From Diaphorobacter caeni (GTDB lineage: Bacteria; Pseudomonadota; Gammaproteobacteria; Burkholderiales; Burkholderiaceae_C): a stretch of 64,000 nt of DNA. Numbering within the stretch: position 1 is the stretch's first letter; every line of letters starts with the position of its first letter. A program made the translations under genes and the position numbers. Below the pieces are notes generated by a model, which saw only the letters and a program-made list of their open reading frames with translations, ran no database searches and was not told the DNA's origin. The stretch is from positions 186,001 through 250,000 of the forward strand of contig NZ_JADKYZ010000002.1 in NCBI RefSeq assembly GCF_015354245.1, read 5' to 3'. Shown here piece after piece: positions 1 through 8,761 of this stretch.

Positions 1-1786
1 CCTCGATGCGGCGCGAGAAGCTGCGCTTGCGTTCGCGCAGTTGGGCGTCGAGCTGGGCCGTCGCCGACTTGCTCCACAGCTCCAGCTCGTTGGAAGCCGA
101 ATCAAGCACCGCGCGCAGCCGCAGCGTGAGGCCGCGCAGCAGTCGCTGCGAGAACTCCGGCTGCGCGAGGCGCAGGGCGTTGCCCATGCCGATGTACTGT
201 TCGTGGCGGCGCTCGATCTCGGTGACGTCCGCGATGTAGGACTCGAACTGCGGCGCGGCCGGAGCATGCAGCGAGAAGCCGAATTCCGCGTTGAGCTGAC
301 GGAAGGTGCCGCCCAGCATGTCGCGGATCTCGAGGCCCGACTCCTGCGCGCTTTCAAGCAGCCCTCGCACGCGCGCCAGCGTTTCGGCGTAGACCTTGCG
401 CAGACCCAGCTTGAGCATGCCGCCCTGCAGCGCCTCGGCGAGCGGCGCCATTTCGGCCTTGAGCGCGCGCGAGCCCATCTTGTGGAAAACCTCGCGCATC
501 ATCTTCAGATGCACGGCGCGCAGCGCCTGCACCTTGGCCGCGCTGGCGTCGAACTCCCGCTGCTCAAGCTCGATGCGGCCACGCATCGCCTGGATCACCG
601 TCGCGTTCTTGCCGCGCAGGCTGTTGAGCTCGGACATCTGGTCATCGAGGTCACGGCGGCGGATGTTGAGCACGCGCGTGGTTTCTGCCTGCAGGCCATT
701 CACGCCATTGGCGACGACGCCGCGCAGAATCCCTTGACGACGCCCGAGAATGCCCTCGCCAAGTGCTTCTTCGAGATGCGGCAGACCGCTGGCCTCGAGC
801 AGCACGTCGTCGGCATTGATCTTCGCGACCAGCCCCTTCTGCGCCGACACCGGCACCACCTGGCTCAGCGACACGCCCAGGATGTCCGCTGAGTTGCGGC
901 ACTGCTGGTCCAGCTGGTCCTGCACCTGCGTGGGAGTGCTCAGCGAATCCCACAGCGTGTCGATCTTGTTGAGCACGACGATGCGCGTCTCGTTGTTCTC
1001 GACCGAAGCGCCCAGATGCTCGCGCCAGATCGACAGGTCCGAACGCGTCACGCCCGTGTCCGCCCCCAGAATGAAGACCACGGCATGCGCCTGCGGGATC
1101 AGGTTGATGGTCAGCTCGGGCTCGGCACCGACGGCGTTGAGGCCCGGCGTATCCAGAATCACCAGCCCTTGCTGGAGCAGCGGATGCGGCACGTTGATGA
1201 GCGCGTGGCGCCACATCGGCACCTCGACCATGCCCTTGGAATCGGTCAGCGGATTGTCGTCAGGCGAATCGTCGTGCCAGAAACCCAGCGCGCGGGCCTC
1301 GTCGACGGTCACGGTGCGCACTTCGGACACCTTGGCGAGCGAAGTCGCCATCTGGTCGGCATCGTCGATCTCAAGCGGAATCTCGGTCCACTGCTGCTGC
1401 TTGAGGCGCCACTCGGCCAGGCCCTGCGGCTGCAGTCGGGTCTCGATGGGAAGCAGGCGCAAGCTCGCGGCGGTGCCCGTCTCATAGGAGAGCTCCGTCG
1501 GGCACATGGTGGTGCGGCCGGCGCTGGCCGGCATGATGCGGCGGCCGTAGTCTGCAAAGAAGATCGCGTTGATCAGCTCGGACTTGCCGCGCGAGAATTC
1601 GGCCACGAAAGCGACCATCACCTTGTCGCTGCGCACCTGCTCTTCCAGACGCTGCAGCCGCTCCTCGATGGAAGCGTCCATCAGGTCATGCGCGCTCATC
1701 CATTCGGCCAACTGCTTGAGCTGCTGGGCGAATGCGCGCTTCCACACGCCGTGCTGGTCAAACTGTTCGTTGAATGAGGGTCCCAC
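1..1786 (-). CDS. Dynamin-like GTPase, C-terminus cut by window edge
   Basis: The reading frame starts at a GTG and runs off the left edge, giving 595 codons so far. A G1 P-loop lies near residues 62-69 (AEFSRGKS; the first glycine is alanine, which is tolerated). It is followed by the G3 motif DTPG and the G4 motif NKID. The remainder is long, charged and mainly helical, as in bacterial dynamin-like proteins that act on membranes. Its cellular target cannot be told from sequence. The start is uncertain because no strong ribosome site precedes the GTG, but the N-terminal sequence before the P-loop fits the family. It faces away from mutM and has its own upstream region with a large dyad. The dynamin-superfamily assignment is sound. 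Confidence 0.85.
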   Translation of the reverse strand, partial: MGPSFNEQFDQHGVWKRAFAQQLKQLAEWMSAHDLMDASIEERLQRLEEQVRSDKVMVAFVAEFSRGKSELINAIFFADYGRRIMPASAGRTTMCPTELSYETGTAASLRLLPIETRLQPQGLAEWRLKQQQWTEIPLEIDDADQMATSLAKVSEVRTVTVDEARALGFWHDDSPDDNPLTDSKGMVEVPMWRHALINVPHPLLQQGLVILDTPGLNAVGAEPELTINLIPQAHAVVFILGADTGVTRSDLSIWREHLGASVENNETRIVVLNKIDTLWDSLSTPTQVQDQLDQQCRNSADILGVSLSQVVPVSAQKGLVAKINADDVLLEASGLPHLEEALGEGILGRRQGILRGVVANGVNGLQAETTRVLNIRRRDLDDQMSELNSLRGKNATVIQAMRGRIELEQREFDASAAKVQALRAVHLKMMREVFHKMGSRALKAEMAPLAEALQGGMLKLGLRKVYAETLARVRGLLESAQESGLEIRDMLGGTFRQLNAEFGFSLHAPAAPQFESYIADVTEIERRHEQYIGMGNALRLAQPEFSQRLLRGLTLRLRAVLDSASNELELWSKSATAQLDAQLRERKRSFSRRIE

Positions 1787-1802
1787 GGTAATCTGCTTTA
1801 TT

Positions 1803-1856
1803 GTTATATCGTATCAATCGTTGAATGCCGATTGATACGAAAGTTGCTTATATAAC
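1803..1856. promoter_or_regulatory. Nested inverted repeats upstream of the dynamin-like gene
   Basis: A perfect 12-bp dyad (TCGTATCAATCG at 1809-1820 and its complement at 1829-1840, 8-bp spacer) is flanked by a second pair, GTTATAT at 1803-1809 and ATATAAC at 1850-1856. It lies 17 bp upstream of the GTG in an AT-rich stretch unlike its surroundings. TATAAC read on the minus strand could serve as a -10 element. Operator or promoter function is inferred from position and symmetry only. Confidence 0.5.
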
Positions 1857-1947
1857 GCAATATAGCATCGCATCATGCGGAAGGGCCAAAGCAATTGTGG
1901 TCTAACGGCCCGACTGGACGGATAGACAACAGAAAGTTGCCCGTCGT

Positions 1948-2763
1948 CTAGGCCTTTTGGCAGTGCGCGCAGAAAAAGGTGCTGCGCTGCCCTTGCCGCA
2001 GCATCCTGATCGGCGTGCAGCAGACCCGGCACGGCTGGCCTTCGCGCCCGTAGACATTGGCCTCAAGCTGGAAGTGCCCCGCATTCCCGTCGGCGGCAGA
2101 AAAGTCGCGCAGCGTGCTGCCGCCCGTGGCCACGGCACGGGCCAGCACCTCGCGGATGGCGGTGTGCAGTCTCAATGCCCGCACCGGCCCCACCTTGTTG
2201 GCGGGAGTCGTGGGCCGGATGCCGGAGAGAAACAGCACCTCCGACGCATAGATGTTGCCCACACCCACGACGACCTTGCCGCTCAGAAGCAACTGCTTGA
2301 TAGGCAGACGGCTGGCCTTGAGCCCCTTTTTGAAATCATCCAGATCAAAATGCTCGTCGAGCGGCTCCGGCCCGAGCTTGGACAGCAGCTTGACCGCGAA
2401 CGGGTCATGTTCGCCATCCAGCGCCAACACGGCACCGAAGCGGCGCGGATCGTGCAGCCGCAAAAGTCCCCGCGTGGTGCCGAGCTGAAAATGGTCGTGC
2501 GATCCGAGCGGCGGCAGATCATCGGCAAAGCGCAGACTGCCCGACATGCCGAGGTGCAGCATGAGCATGCCGCGATCCAGGTCCACCAGCAGATACTTGC
2601 CGCGCCGCCGCACCCCCAGCACCGTGCGCCCGACAAGCGCATCGGGCACGACGCCCAGCGGCCAGCGCAGCGGCTTGCCCACGAAGACAGAACTTATCTG
2701 CGCTCCGCTGATCTGTTCAGCAAAGCTGCGCCGCGTGACTTCCACTTCCGGCAACTCTGGCAT
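1948..2763 (-). CDS. mutM: Formamidopyrimidine-DNA glycosylase (MutM/Fpg)
   Basis: Base-excision repair glycosylase/AP lyase that removes 8-oxoguanine and formamidopyrimidines. The start was set at the ATG giving MPELPEVE, because the processed N-terminal proline (P2) is the catalytic nucleophile and E3 is the acid. K56 is the conserved damage-binding lysine. The C-terminal zinc finger uses C245, C248, C265 and C268 and carries the conserved arginine R260. A cysteine (C249) replaces the glycine usual after the second zinc ligand. The length of 271 residues matches the family. The gene is divergent from the TPR protein across a 109-bp gap. Confidence 0.97.
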   Translation of the reverse strand: MPELPEVEVTRRSFAEQISGAQISSVFVGKPLRWPLGVVPDALVGRTVLGVRRRGKYLLVDLDRGMLMLHLGMSGSLRFADDLPPLGSHDHFQLGTTRGLLRLHDPRRFGAVLALDGEHDPFAVKLLSKLGPEPLDEHFDLDDFKKGLKASRLPIKQLLLSGKVVVGVGNIYASEVLFLSGIRPTTPANKVGPVRALRLHTAIREVLARAVATGGSTLRDFSAADGNAGHFQLEANVYGREGQPCRVCCTPIRMLRQGQRSTFFCAHCQKA

Positions 2764-2872
2764 ATCAAGAATCTCTTTCCAGTTCAAATGTCGCAAAAGA
2801 CGCAACGGACCAGCATGTCGCGAGGTATGGAATCGCGTGCACGAGCCAAGAACCACAGGAACCGACCCGAGC

Positions 2873-4666
2873 ATGGATTATTATGATCTGATGGTGCAAA
2901 TTCATCGTTTACGCGCAGTTGCCTTGGCCGCAGCCATGGCCATGTACGCCCATGTCTCATGGGCTCAGACTCCCGCCTCGCCAGAGTCCGCCACCGCCCT
3001 GCCCACGGAGGAAACACCTTCGAGCGACGACAAGGCCGCCGTGGATGCGGAACTGTTCTATGAACTGCTCGTGGGCGAGATGACCACGGGCCAGGGGGAT
3101 ACCGCCTCGGGCTACGCACTGATGCTGGACGCCGCACGGCGCAGTGGTCAGGAGCAGCTGTATCAGCGTGCCACGCAGATCGCGCTGCAGTCGCGCTCGG
3201 CCGAAAGCGCCCTGATCGCCGCACGCGCCTGGAAGGACGCCTTCCCCAATTCGCGCGACGCCAACCGCTATCTGCTGCAGATTCTGGTGATCCTCAACCG
3301 CACCGAAGAGACGACAGGACTGCTCAAGCAGGAACTTGCGCTGTCCAATCAGCGCGTCAAGCTGCTCACCCTCAGGGCGCTGCCGCAGGTCTATGGCCGC
3401 GTGAGCGACAAGGCGCTGGCCGCCAAGGTCGTGGAATCGGCCGTCGCCGGCGAACTGAGCAATCCCGGCACCGGCCCCGCCGCCTGGACCGCCATCGGCC
3501 GCATGCGCCTGGCCGCGGATGACACCGCAGGCGCGATGGACGCTGCCAAGAAGGCCCTGGACCTTGACCCGAATGACGAAGGCGCGGGCACGCTGGCGCT
3601 GCAGCTCGTCGACGTCGGCGCTCACGGTGCGCACGATCTGCTCAGGAAATACCTGGCAGGCCAACCCAGCCCCGAAGTGCGCATGAACTACGCGCGCTTT
3701 CTGCTGCAGGACCGCCGCAATGAAGAGGCCCGCGAGCAACTGACCCTGCTCACGAAGAGCAATCCCGAACTCGCCGACGCTTGGCTGGTGCGCGCCTCGC
3801 TCGACGTACAGGGCAAACGCCCCGACGATGCCAAGGTCGCTTTGCAGCACTACATCACGCTCTCCGAGCCCAAGGCGGACCACCCGGCCGTCGCCAAGGC
3901 ACTCTCGCGCGCCTATCTGATGGCCGCGCAGATCGAGGCCGACAGCAACAATCTGCCCCAATCCCAGGAATGGCTGACCAAAGCCGCCAAGGTCGCTCCC
4001 GGCGATTTCTCGGTGAGCGTGCAGCAGGCTTCGCTGCTGGCAAAGCAAGGCGACCTGCCCAAGGCCCGTGCGCTGATCCAGTCCCTGCCCTCCAACAACA
4101 ACGACGAGCTGCAGCGCAAGCTGCTCGCCGAAGCGCAGGTCCTCAAGGAAGCCAAGCAGTTCGCCGAAGCGGTCTCCGTCGTCGGCAAGGCCGCCACACT
4201 GACACCGAACGACAACGATCTGGTCTACGAACAGGCCATGCTGTCCGAGAAGGCCGGCGACCTGCCCGGGATGGAGCGGCTGCTGCGCAAGATCATCGAT
4301 CGCCAGCCCGACTACTACCACGCGCGCAATGCGCTGGGCTATTCGCTGGCCGACCGGGGCGTGCAGCTTGACGAGGCCAGATCGCACATCGACGCGGCAC
4401 TCAAGGCCGCACCCGAAGACCCCTTCATCCTCGACAGCAAGGGCTGGGTCGAGTTCCGCCTCGGCAACAAGCAGGAAGCGGTGCAGATCTTCGAGAAGGT
4501 GTTCACACGGCAGCAGGACGCTGAAATCGCCGCGCACTACGGCGAGGTGCTCTGGAGCCTGGGCCACCAGGACAAGGCGCGCGAAATCTGGCGCAAAGGC
4601 CAGGAGTCCGAGCCCGACAACGAGACGCTGGTCGAAACGCTCAAGCGCCTCGGAGTCCAGCTTTGA
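2873..4666 (+). CDS. Exported tetratricopeptide-repeat protein
   Basis: A 597-residue protein with an N-terminal signal peptide (hydrophobic core followed by SWAQ) and many helical TPR-like repeats through to the C-terminus. It probably acts in the periplasm or at the outer membrane as a scaffold. The first ATG was chosen because AGGA lies 12 bp upstream; a second in-frame ATG at 2891 starts directly before the signal sequence and is also possible. The stop codon overlaps the lolB start, so the two are translationally coupled. This TPR-lolB-ispE order is typical of Burkholderiales, but the partner of the protein is unknown. Confidence 0.85.
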   Translation: MDYYDLMVQIHRLRAVALAAAMAMYAHVSWAQTPASPESATALPTEETPSSDDKAAVDAELFYELLVGEMTTGQGDTASGYALMLDAARRSGQEQLYQRATQIALQSRSAESALIAARAWKDAFPNSRDANRYLLQILVILNRTEETTGLLKQELALSNQRVKLLTLRALPQVYGRVSDKALAAKVVESAVAGELSNPGTGPAAWTAIGRMRLAADDTAGAMDAAKKALDLDPNDEGAGTLALQLVDVGAHGAHDLLRKYLAGQPSPEVRMNYARFLLQDRRNEEAREQLTLLTKSNPELADAWLVRASLDVQGKRPDDAKVALQHYITLSEPKADHPAVAKALSRAYLMAAQIEADSNNLPQSQEWLTKAAKVAPGDFSVSVQQASLLAKQGDLPKARALIQSLPSNNNDELQRKLLAEAQVLKEAKQFAEAVSVVGKAATLTPNDNDLVYEQAMLSEKAGDLPGMERLLRKIIDRQPDYYHARNALGYSLADRGVQLDEARSHIDAALKAAPEDPFILDSKGWVEFRLGNKQEAVQIFEKVFTRQQDAEIAAHYGEVLWSLGHQDKAREIWRKGQESEPDNETLVETLKRLGVQL

Positions 4667-5160
4667 GCCAGTCCCTGCAACGCCGCGCTGTCGTGCTGGG
4701 AGCCGCCGCGCTGCTCGCGGGCTGCGCACAACCCAAGCGCGAGCCGGGTGTTGCCATCAATGGCGAGGATTTCTGGACCGGGCGTCTTGGTCTGCAGGTC
4801 GACGAAGGTGCAGAGAAGAATTTCAGCGCGGGCTTCGACCTCTCCGGCGACGCGGGTCGCGGCAAACTCACGCTCTACAACCCACTCGGCAACGTACTGG
4901 CCAAGCTGCAATGGTCACCGGGCCTTGCGATGCTGGACTCCCCCGATCAGAAGCTTGAATCCGACTCGCTCAGCGCCCTGCTGATCCAGCTCACCGGCAA
5001 CGACCTGCCGATTCAGGCGCTCTTCGGATGGCTGCGCGGCGTGGACGTCAAGGTCACCGGCTGGAGCGCGGACCTGAGCCGCATGGACAGCGGCCGCCTC
5101 ACCGCGACCCGCATCTCGCCACAGCCCGGTGCCGTGCTGCGCATCGTCCTCGAGCGCTGA
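4663..5160 (+). CDS. lolB: Outer-membrane lipoprotein insertion protein LolB
   Basis: LolB receives lipoproteins from LolA and inserts them into the outer membrane. The protein has 165 residues, with a lipoprotein signal ending in the lipobox LAGC (modified cysteine at residue 21), followed by a short LolB-like beta domain. It starts with TTG overlapping the TGA of the TPR gene (TTGA). GGAG lies 6 bp upstream, and no ATG lies near enough to preserve the lipobox. It is shorter than the E. coli protein. Assignment rests on lipobox, length and the conserved position before ispE. Confidence 0.88.
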   Translation: MSQSLQRRAVVLGAAALLAGCAQPKREPGVAINGEDFWTGRLGLQVDEGAEKNFSAGFDLSGDAGRGKLTLYNPLGNVLAKLQWSPGLAMLDSPDQKLESDSLSALLIQLTGNDLPIQALFGWLRGVDVKVTGWSADLSRMDSGRLTATRISPQPGAVLRIVLER

Positions 5161-5210
5161 AGCGCACCCCATTCACCTCCATCCGGAAACCAACCAAGCA
5201 GACGATCGCC

Positions 5211-6074
5211 ATGCAGGCCATCTACGACGTGCCGGCCCCGGCAAAACTCAATCTCTTTCTGCACATCACCGGCCGCCGCGACGACGGCTACCACCTGCTC
5301 GAGTCGGTTTTCACGCTCATCGACTGGCATGACACACTGCACTTCGAGCTGCGCCATGACGGCCAGATCACCCGCGAGGACCTCTCGGTGCCGCTGCCGC
5401 CCGACGACCTCTGCACCCGCGCGGCCCGCGCGCTGCGGCAGGCAGGCGGAACGCCTCTGGGCGCTCACATCGGCATACACAAACGCGTGCCCGCGCAGGC
5501 CGGCATGGGCGGAGGCTCTTCAGATGCCGCCAGCACACTTCTGGCGCTCAACCGCTTGTGGGGATTGAATCTTCCGTTATCACAACTTTTGCGCATCGGC
5601 GTGAAACTCGGCGCGGACATTCCGTTTTTTTTATTTGGAAAGACGGCTTTCGTGAGCGGAATCGGTGACATAATTCAACCTCTCGATTCGCAGCAGATGC
5701 CACCGCAAGCAACACTTGCAGTAGTGAAGCCGGAAGCAGGATTGGATACGAAAGAAATTTTTTCAAGTCCTTTTCTCAAACGTGATTCCAAGCATGCTAC
5801 AATCGAAGACTTCGCTGCAATGCACTATCACTTCGGTGAAAACGACTTGCAGCCAGTCGCTCAGGCAATATGCCCCGAGATAAAAAAAGTCCTCGACTTT
5901 TTTGAATCAAAGGAAATGCATGCTAGAATGACGGGCTCAGGAAGTGCAGTGTTTGCACAGATGCCGCATACAGCAGATTTGACGGACGCACCAAGCGCGT
6001 GGCAAATCAAAGTATGCAAAACTCTGGCAGTTCATCCTCTGGTGGGTTGGGCTACAGAAACGGATATAGGTTGA
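5211..6074 (+). CDS. ispE: 4-(cytidine 5'-diphospho)-2-C-methyl-D-erythritol kinase
   Basis: GHMP-family kinase of the non-mevalonate isoprenoid pathway that phosphorylates CDP-methylerythritol. The 287-residue protein has the substrate-binding PAPAKLNL with K12, the glycine-rich ATP loop at about residues 94-108 (QAGMGGGSSDAAS) and the catalytic aspartate D136 (GADIPFF). A second glycine-rich motif, MTGSGSAVF, is near the C-terminus. Base composition changes midway: after about position 5560 the gene is much richer in A and T, with codons such as tta, ttt and aaa that are rare in its neighbours. The end lies 24 bp before tRNA-Gln and carries a promoter-like site for it. Confidence 0.96.
   Translation: MQAIYDVPAPAKLNLFLHITGRRDDGYHLLESVFTLIDWHDTLHFELRHDGQITREDLSVPLPPDDLCTRAARALRQAGGTPLGAHIGIHKRVPAQAGMGGGSSDAASTLLALNRLWGLNLPLSQLLRIGVKLGADIPFFLFGKTAFVSGIGDIIQPLDSQQMPPQATLAVVKPEAGLDTKEIFSSPFLKRDSKHATIEDFAAMHYHFGENDLQPVAQAICPEIKKVLDFFESKEMHARMTGSGSAVFAQMPHTADLTDAPSAWQIKVCKTLAVHPLVGWATETDIG
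5902..5929 (+). promoter_or_regulatory. Candidate sigma70 promoter inside the end of ispE
   Basis: TTGAAT at 5902-5907 and TAGAAT at 5924-5929 are separated by 16 bp, close to sigma70 consensus, and lie 170 bp before tRNA-Gln. It could drive the tRNA and prs independently of the upstream operon. A similar GCATGCTACAAT sequence occurs at 5792-5803 without a good -35. Confidence 0.45.
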
Positions 6075-6098
6075 TTGCTCTCGGCAGTTGACCTGTGT

Positions 6099-6175
6099 AG
6101 GGGAGTCGCCAAGCTGGTTAAGGCACCGGATTTTGATTCCGGCATGCGAAGGTTCGAATCCTTCTTCCCCTGCCA
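6099..6175 (+). tRNA. tRNA-Gln (anticodon TTG)
   Basis: A full cloverleaf is visible. The acceptor strand AGGGGAG pairs with TTCCCCT (one G-T pair), followed by G and an encoded CCA. The T arm is GAAGG/CCTTC with loop TTCGAAT. The anticodon stem is CCGGA/TCCGG with loop TTTTGAT, giving anticodon TTG at 6133-6135. It sits between ispE and prs (48 bp to prs), a conserved arrangement in this group, and is probably cotranscribed with prs. Confidence 0.97.
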
Positions 6176-6223
6176 AAATTTTTCCCAACCACGGGACTTC
6201 AAGTTCAGATCACTGAGCCGCTC

Positions 6224-7198
6224 ATGCAAGCCAATCACCCAGACTTCATGGTTTTCACGGGCAATGCCAATCCTGGCCTGGCCGCTGAAATCGTCAAGCA
6301 CCTCGGCACCAATCTCGGTGCAATGGACGTGGGTCGTTTCTCCGATGGTGAAGTCACCGTCGAAATCAAGCAGAACGTCCGCACGCGCGACGTGTTCGTC
6401 GTTCAGTCGACCTGCGCGCCCACCAACGAAAACCTGATGGAACTGCTGATCATGGTGGATGCGCTCAAGCGCGCCTCCGCAGATCGCATCAGCGCCGTCA
6501 TCCCCTACTTCGGCTATGCCCGTCAGGATCGCCGTCCGCGTTCCTCGCGCGTGCCGATTTCTGCCAAGGTGGTTGCCAATCTGCTGCAGACCGTGGGCGT
6601 GAGCCGCGTGCTGACCATGGACCTGCACGCTGACCAGATTCAGGGTTTCTTCGACATTCCCGTGGACAACATCTACGCGTCTCCCGTGCTGCTGGGTGAT
6701 CTGAACCAGAAGAAGTACGAAAACCTGATCGTCGTGAGCCCCGATGTGGGCGGCGTGGTCCGCGCACGTGCGCTGGCCAAGCAGCTCGGAACCGACCTCG
6801 CCATCATCGACAAGCGTCGCCCCAAGGCGAACGTGTCGGAAGTGATGCACGTGATCGGTGACATCGATGGCCGCAACTGCGTGATCATGGACGACATGAT
6901 CGACACCGCAGGCACCCTCGTGAAGGCTGCCGAAGTGCTCAAGGAGCGCGGTGCCAAGAACGTCTATGCCTATTGCACCCACCCGATCTTCTCGGGCCCT
7001 GCCATTGAGCGCATCGCCAAGGGCTCCGCACTCGACGAAGTCGTGGTGACCAACACCATCCCCCTGAGCGACGCCGCCAAGGGATGTGCCAAGATTCGCC
7101 AACTGTCCGTGGCGCCGTTGATCGCCGAGACGATCCACCGCATCAATACGGGCGAGTCGGTGATGAGCCTGTTCTCCGACCAGAACAACAACTTCTGA
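6224..7198 (+). CDS. prs: Ribose-phosphate pyrophosphokinase
   Basis: Makes phosphoribosyl pyrophosphate from ribose-5-phosphate and ATP for nucleotide, histidine, tryptophan and NAD synthesis. At 324 residues it is near the usual size. The ATP-binding flexible loop ([15 protein letters not shown]), the metal-site sequence [15 protein letters not shown] and the PRPP-binding loop [12 protein letters not shown] are all intact. The first ATG was used; an alternative ATG at 6248 (MVFTGNA) would shorten it by eight residues. It lies directly after tRNA-Gln and before rplY. Confidence 0.97.
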   Translation: MQANHPDFMVFTGNANPGLAAEIVKHLGTNLGAMDVGRFSDGEVTVEIKQNVRTRDVFVVQSTCAPTNENLMELLIMVDALKRASADRISAVIPYFGYARQDRRPRSSRVPISAKVVANLLQTVGVSRVLTMDLHADQIQGFFDIPVDNIYASPVLLGDLNQKKYENLIVVSPDVGGVVRARALAKQLGTDLAIIDKRRPKANVSEVMHVIGDIDGRNCVIMDDMIDTAGTLVKAAEVLKERGAKNVYAYCTHPIFSGPAIERIAKGSALDEVVVTNTIPLSDAAKGCAKIRQLSVAPLIAETIHRINTGESVMSLFSDQNNNF

Positions 7199-7223
7199 TT
7201 CTTCAGAAGTCGTCGTGAACGCC

Positions 7224-7243
7224 AAGCCTCCCTCGGGAGGCTT
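7224..7243 (+). terminator. Hairpin after prs, possible attenuator
   Basis: AAGCCTCC pairs perfectly with GGAGGCTT around a CTCG loop, 25 bp after the prs stop and 122 bp before rplY. No T-run follows, so it may be a processing or stabilising stem rather than a full terminator. Confidence 0.4.
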
Positions 7244-7365
7244 GTGTGCTGTACGGGATACAGGAAAAGCCGGACCGGCATACGCATCCATCCAGTCAGG
7301 AAATGCGCGTCGGTTCTTTGAAACAGGGTCAGACTGGTCGCGGTCGGCCCATCCAGGAGTTAGAT

Positions 7366-7995
7366 ATGAAATTCGTCGCTTTTGAGCGCGCAAAGCAAGG
7401 TACGGGTGCGAGCCGCCGTCTGCGTATTACGGGCCGCACGCCTGGTATCGTCTACGGCGGTGCTGGCGATGCCCAACTGATCGAGCTGGACCACAACAAC
7501 CTGTGGCACGCTCTGAAGAAGGAAGCTTTCCACGCTTCCGTGCTGGACATGGAAATCGACGGCAAGGAATCCAAGGTCCTGCTGCGTGACGTCCAGTTCC
7601 ACCCCTTCAAGCAACTGGTTCTGCACATCGACTTCCAACGCGTCGATGCCAAGACCAAGCTGCACATGAAGGTTCCACTCCACTACAAGGGTGTGGAAGA
7701 GTCTCCTGCCGTCAAGGGCGACAAGTGCCTCGTGACCGTTCTGGTGACCGAACTGGAAGTCTCCTGCATGCCTTCCGACCTGCCTGAGTTCGTCGAAGTC
7801 GACCTGAGCGGCCTCGTGAAGAACGGTTCTCTGCGCGCCTCCGACGTGAAGCTGCCAAAGGGCGTTTCCGCAGTGGTCCGTGGCGGCAAGAACCCCGCTC
7901 TGGTGTCCATCGCTCTGCCAGCAGTTGAAGAAGTTGCTCCTACCGAAGGCGAAGCAGCTGCTGCAGCACCCGCAGCCAAGAAGGGCAAGAAGTAA
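7366..7995 (+). CDS. rplY: 50S ribosomal protein L25 (Ctc form)
   Basis: Binds 5S rRNA in the large subunit. The 209-residue protein is the long Ctc-type L25: an N-terminal 5S-binding domain (MKFVAFERAKQGTGASRRLR onward) followed by the C-terminal beta domain and an alanine/glutamate-rich tail ending KKGKK. Start ATG has AGGAG 7 bp upstream; upstream in-frame ATGs lack this and extend into non-conserved sequence. It is in the conserved prs-rplY-pth order and is followed by a strong terminator. Confidence 0.96.
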   Translation: MKFVAFERAKQGTGASRRLRITGRTPGIVYGGAGDAQLIELDHNNLWHALKKEAFHASVLDMEIDGKESKVLLRDVQFHPFKQLVLHIDFQRVDAKTKLHMKVPLHYKGVEESPAVKGDKCLVTVLVTELEVSCMPSDLPEFVEVDLSGLVKNGSLRASDVKLPKGVSAVVRGGKNPALVSIALPAVEEVAPTEGEAAAAAPAAKKGKK

Positions 7996-8034
7996 GCAAG
8001 CAATACTTCTTCGCGCTTTTTGACCAGCGTCGCG

Positions 8035-8059
8035 ACGGCCCACCTCGGTGGGCCGTTTT
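8035..8059 (+). terminator. Rho-independent terminator after rplY
   Basis: ACGGCCCAC and GTGGGCCGT form a stem with loop CTCG, followed by a short T-run (TTTT at 8056-8059). It lies 40 bp past the rplY stop and 64 bp before pth. Confidence 0.8.
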
Positions 8060-8122
8060 GCTTTGTGGCGCACCCTGCGCCCTCCACATGGACTTGCGAC
8101 AAGCACGATAATCCGGAACATC

Positions 8123-8761
8123 ATGATCAAACTGTTTGTCGGCTTGGGCAACCCCGGCCCCGAATACGAAGCCACCCGCCACAACGCCGGTTTCTGGTGG
8201 ATTGACGAGCTCGCCCGCGACCTCAAGGTGAATCTGGTTCCCGAGCGCAGCTACTGGGGCCTCATGGCCCGTGCCACCGTCGGGGGCAACACCATCTGGC
8301 TGCTCGAACCCCAGACGTTCATGAACGCCTCCGGCAAATCCGTAGCCGCCCTCGCCCGCTTCTTCAAGATCAAGCCCGAGGAAATCCTCGTCGTCCACGA
8401 CGAACTCGACATCCCTCCCGGACAGGTCAAACTCAAACGCGGCGGCAGCCACGCCGGCCACAACGGCCTGCGCGACATCCACGCCCAACTCGGATCGTCC
8501 GACTACTGGCGCCTGCGCGTAGGCATAGGCCATCCGGGCGTCAAGTCCGAAGTCGTGAACTGGGTGCTCAAGAAACCGGCCCCCGACCAGCGCAAGCTGA
8601 TCGATGACAGCATCATCCACTCGCTCAAGTCCTGGCCGGTTCTGGTCGAAGGCGACATGGAAAAAGCCACTCTCCAGATCCACACCAACAAGCCTCCAAG
8701 GCCCAAACCACCCAAGCCGCCCAAGCCATCCCAATCTGTGGAAGCAGCTTCAAAAGACTGA
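8123..8761 (+). CDS. pth: Peptidyl-tRNA hydrolase with proline/lysine tail
   Basis: Releases peptides from drop-off peptidyl-tRNA. The 212-residue protein has the active-site residues N10, H20 (ATRHNAGFW), the FMNASG asparagine and the VHDELD aspartate. The catalytic domain ends near residue 188. It is followed by a low-complexity tail of repeated K-P-P units ([13 protein letters not shown]) and an acidic end, not needed in the E. coli enzyme (194 residues). The start at [12 protein letters not shown] matches the family; upstream ATGs are not conserved. Confidence 0.95.
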   Translation: MIKLFVGLGNPGPEYEATRHNAGFWWIDELARDLKVNLVPERSYWGLMARATVGGNTIWLLEPQTFMNASGKSVAALARFFKIKPEEILVVHDELDIPPGQVKLKRGGSHAGHNGLRDIHAQLGSSDYWRLRVGIGHPGVKSEVVNWVLKKPAPDQRKLIDDSIIHSLKSWPVLVEGDMEKATLQIHTNKPPRPKPPKPPKPSQSVEAASKD

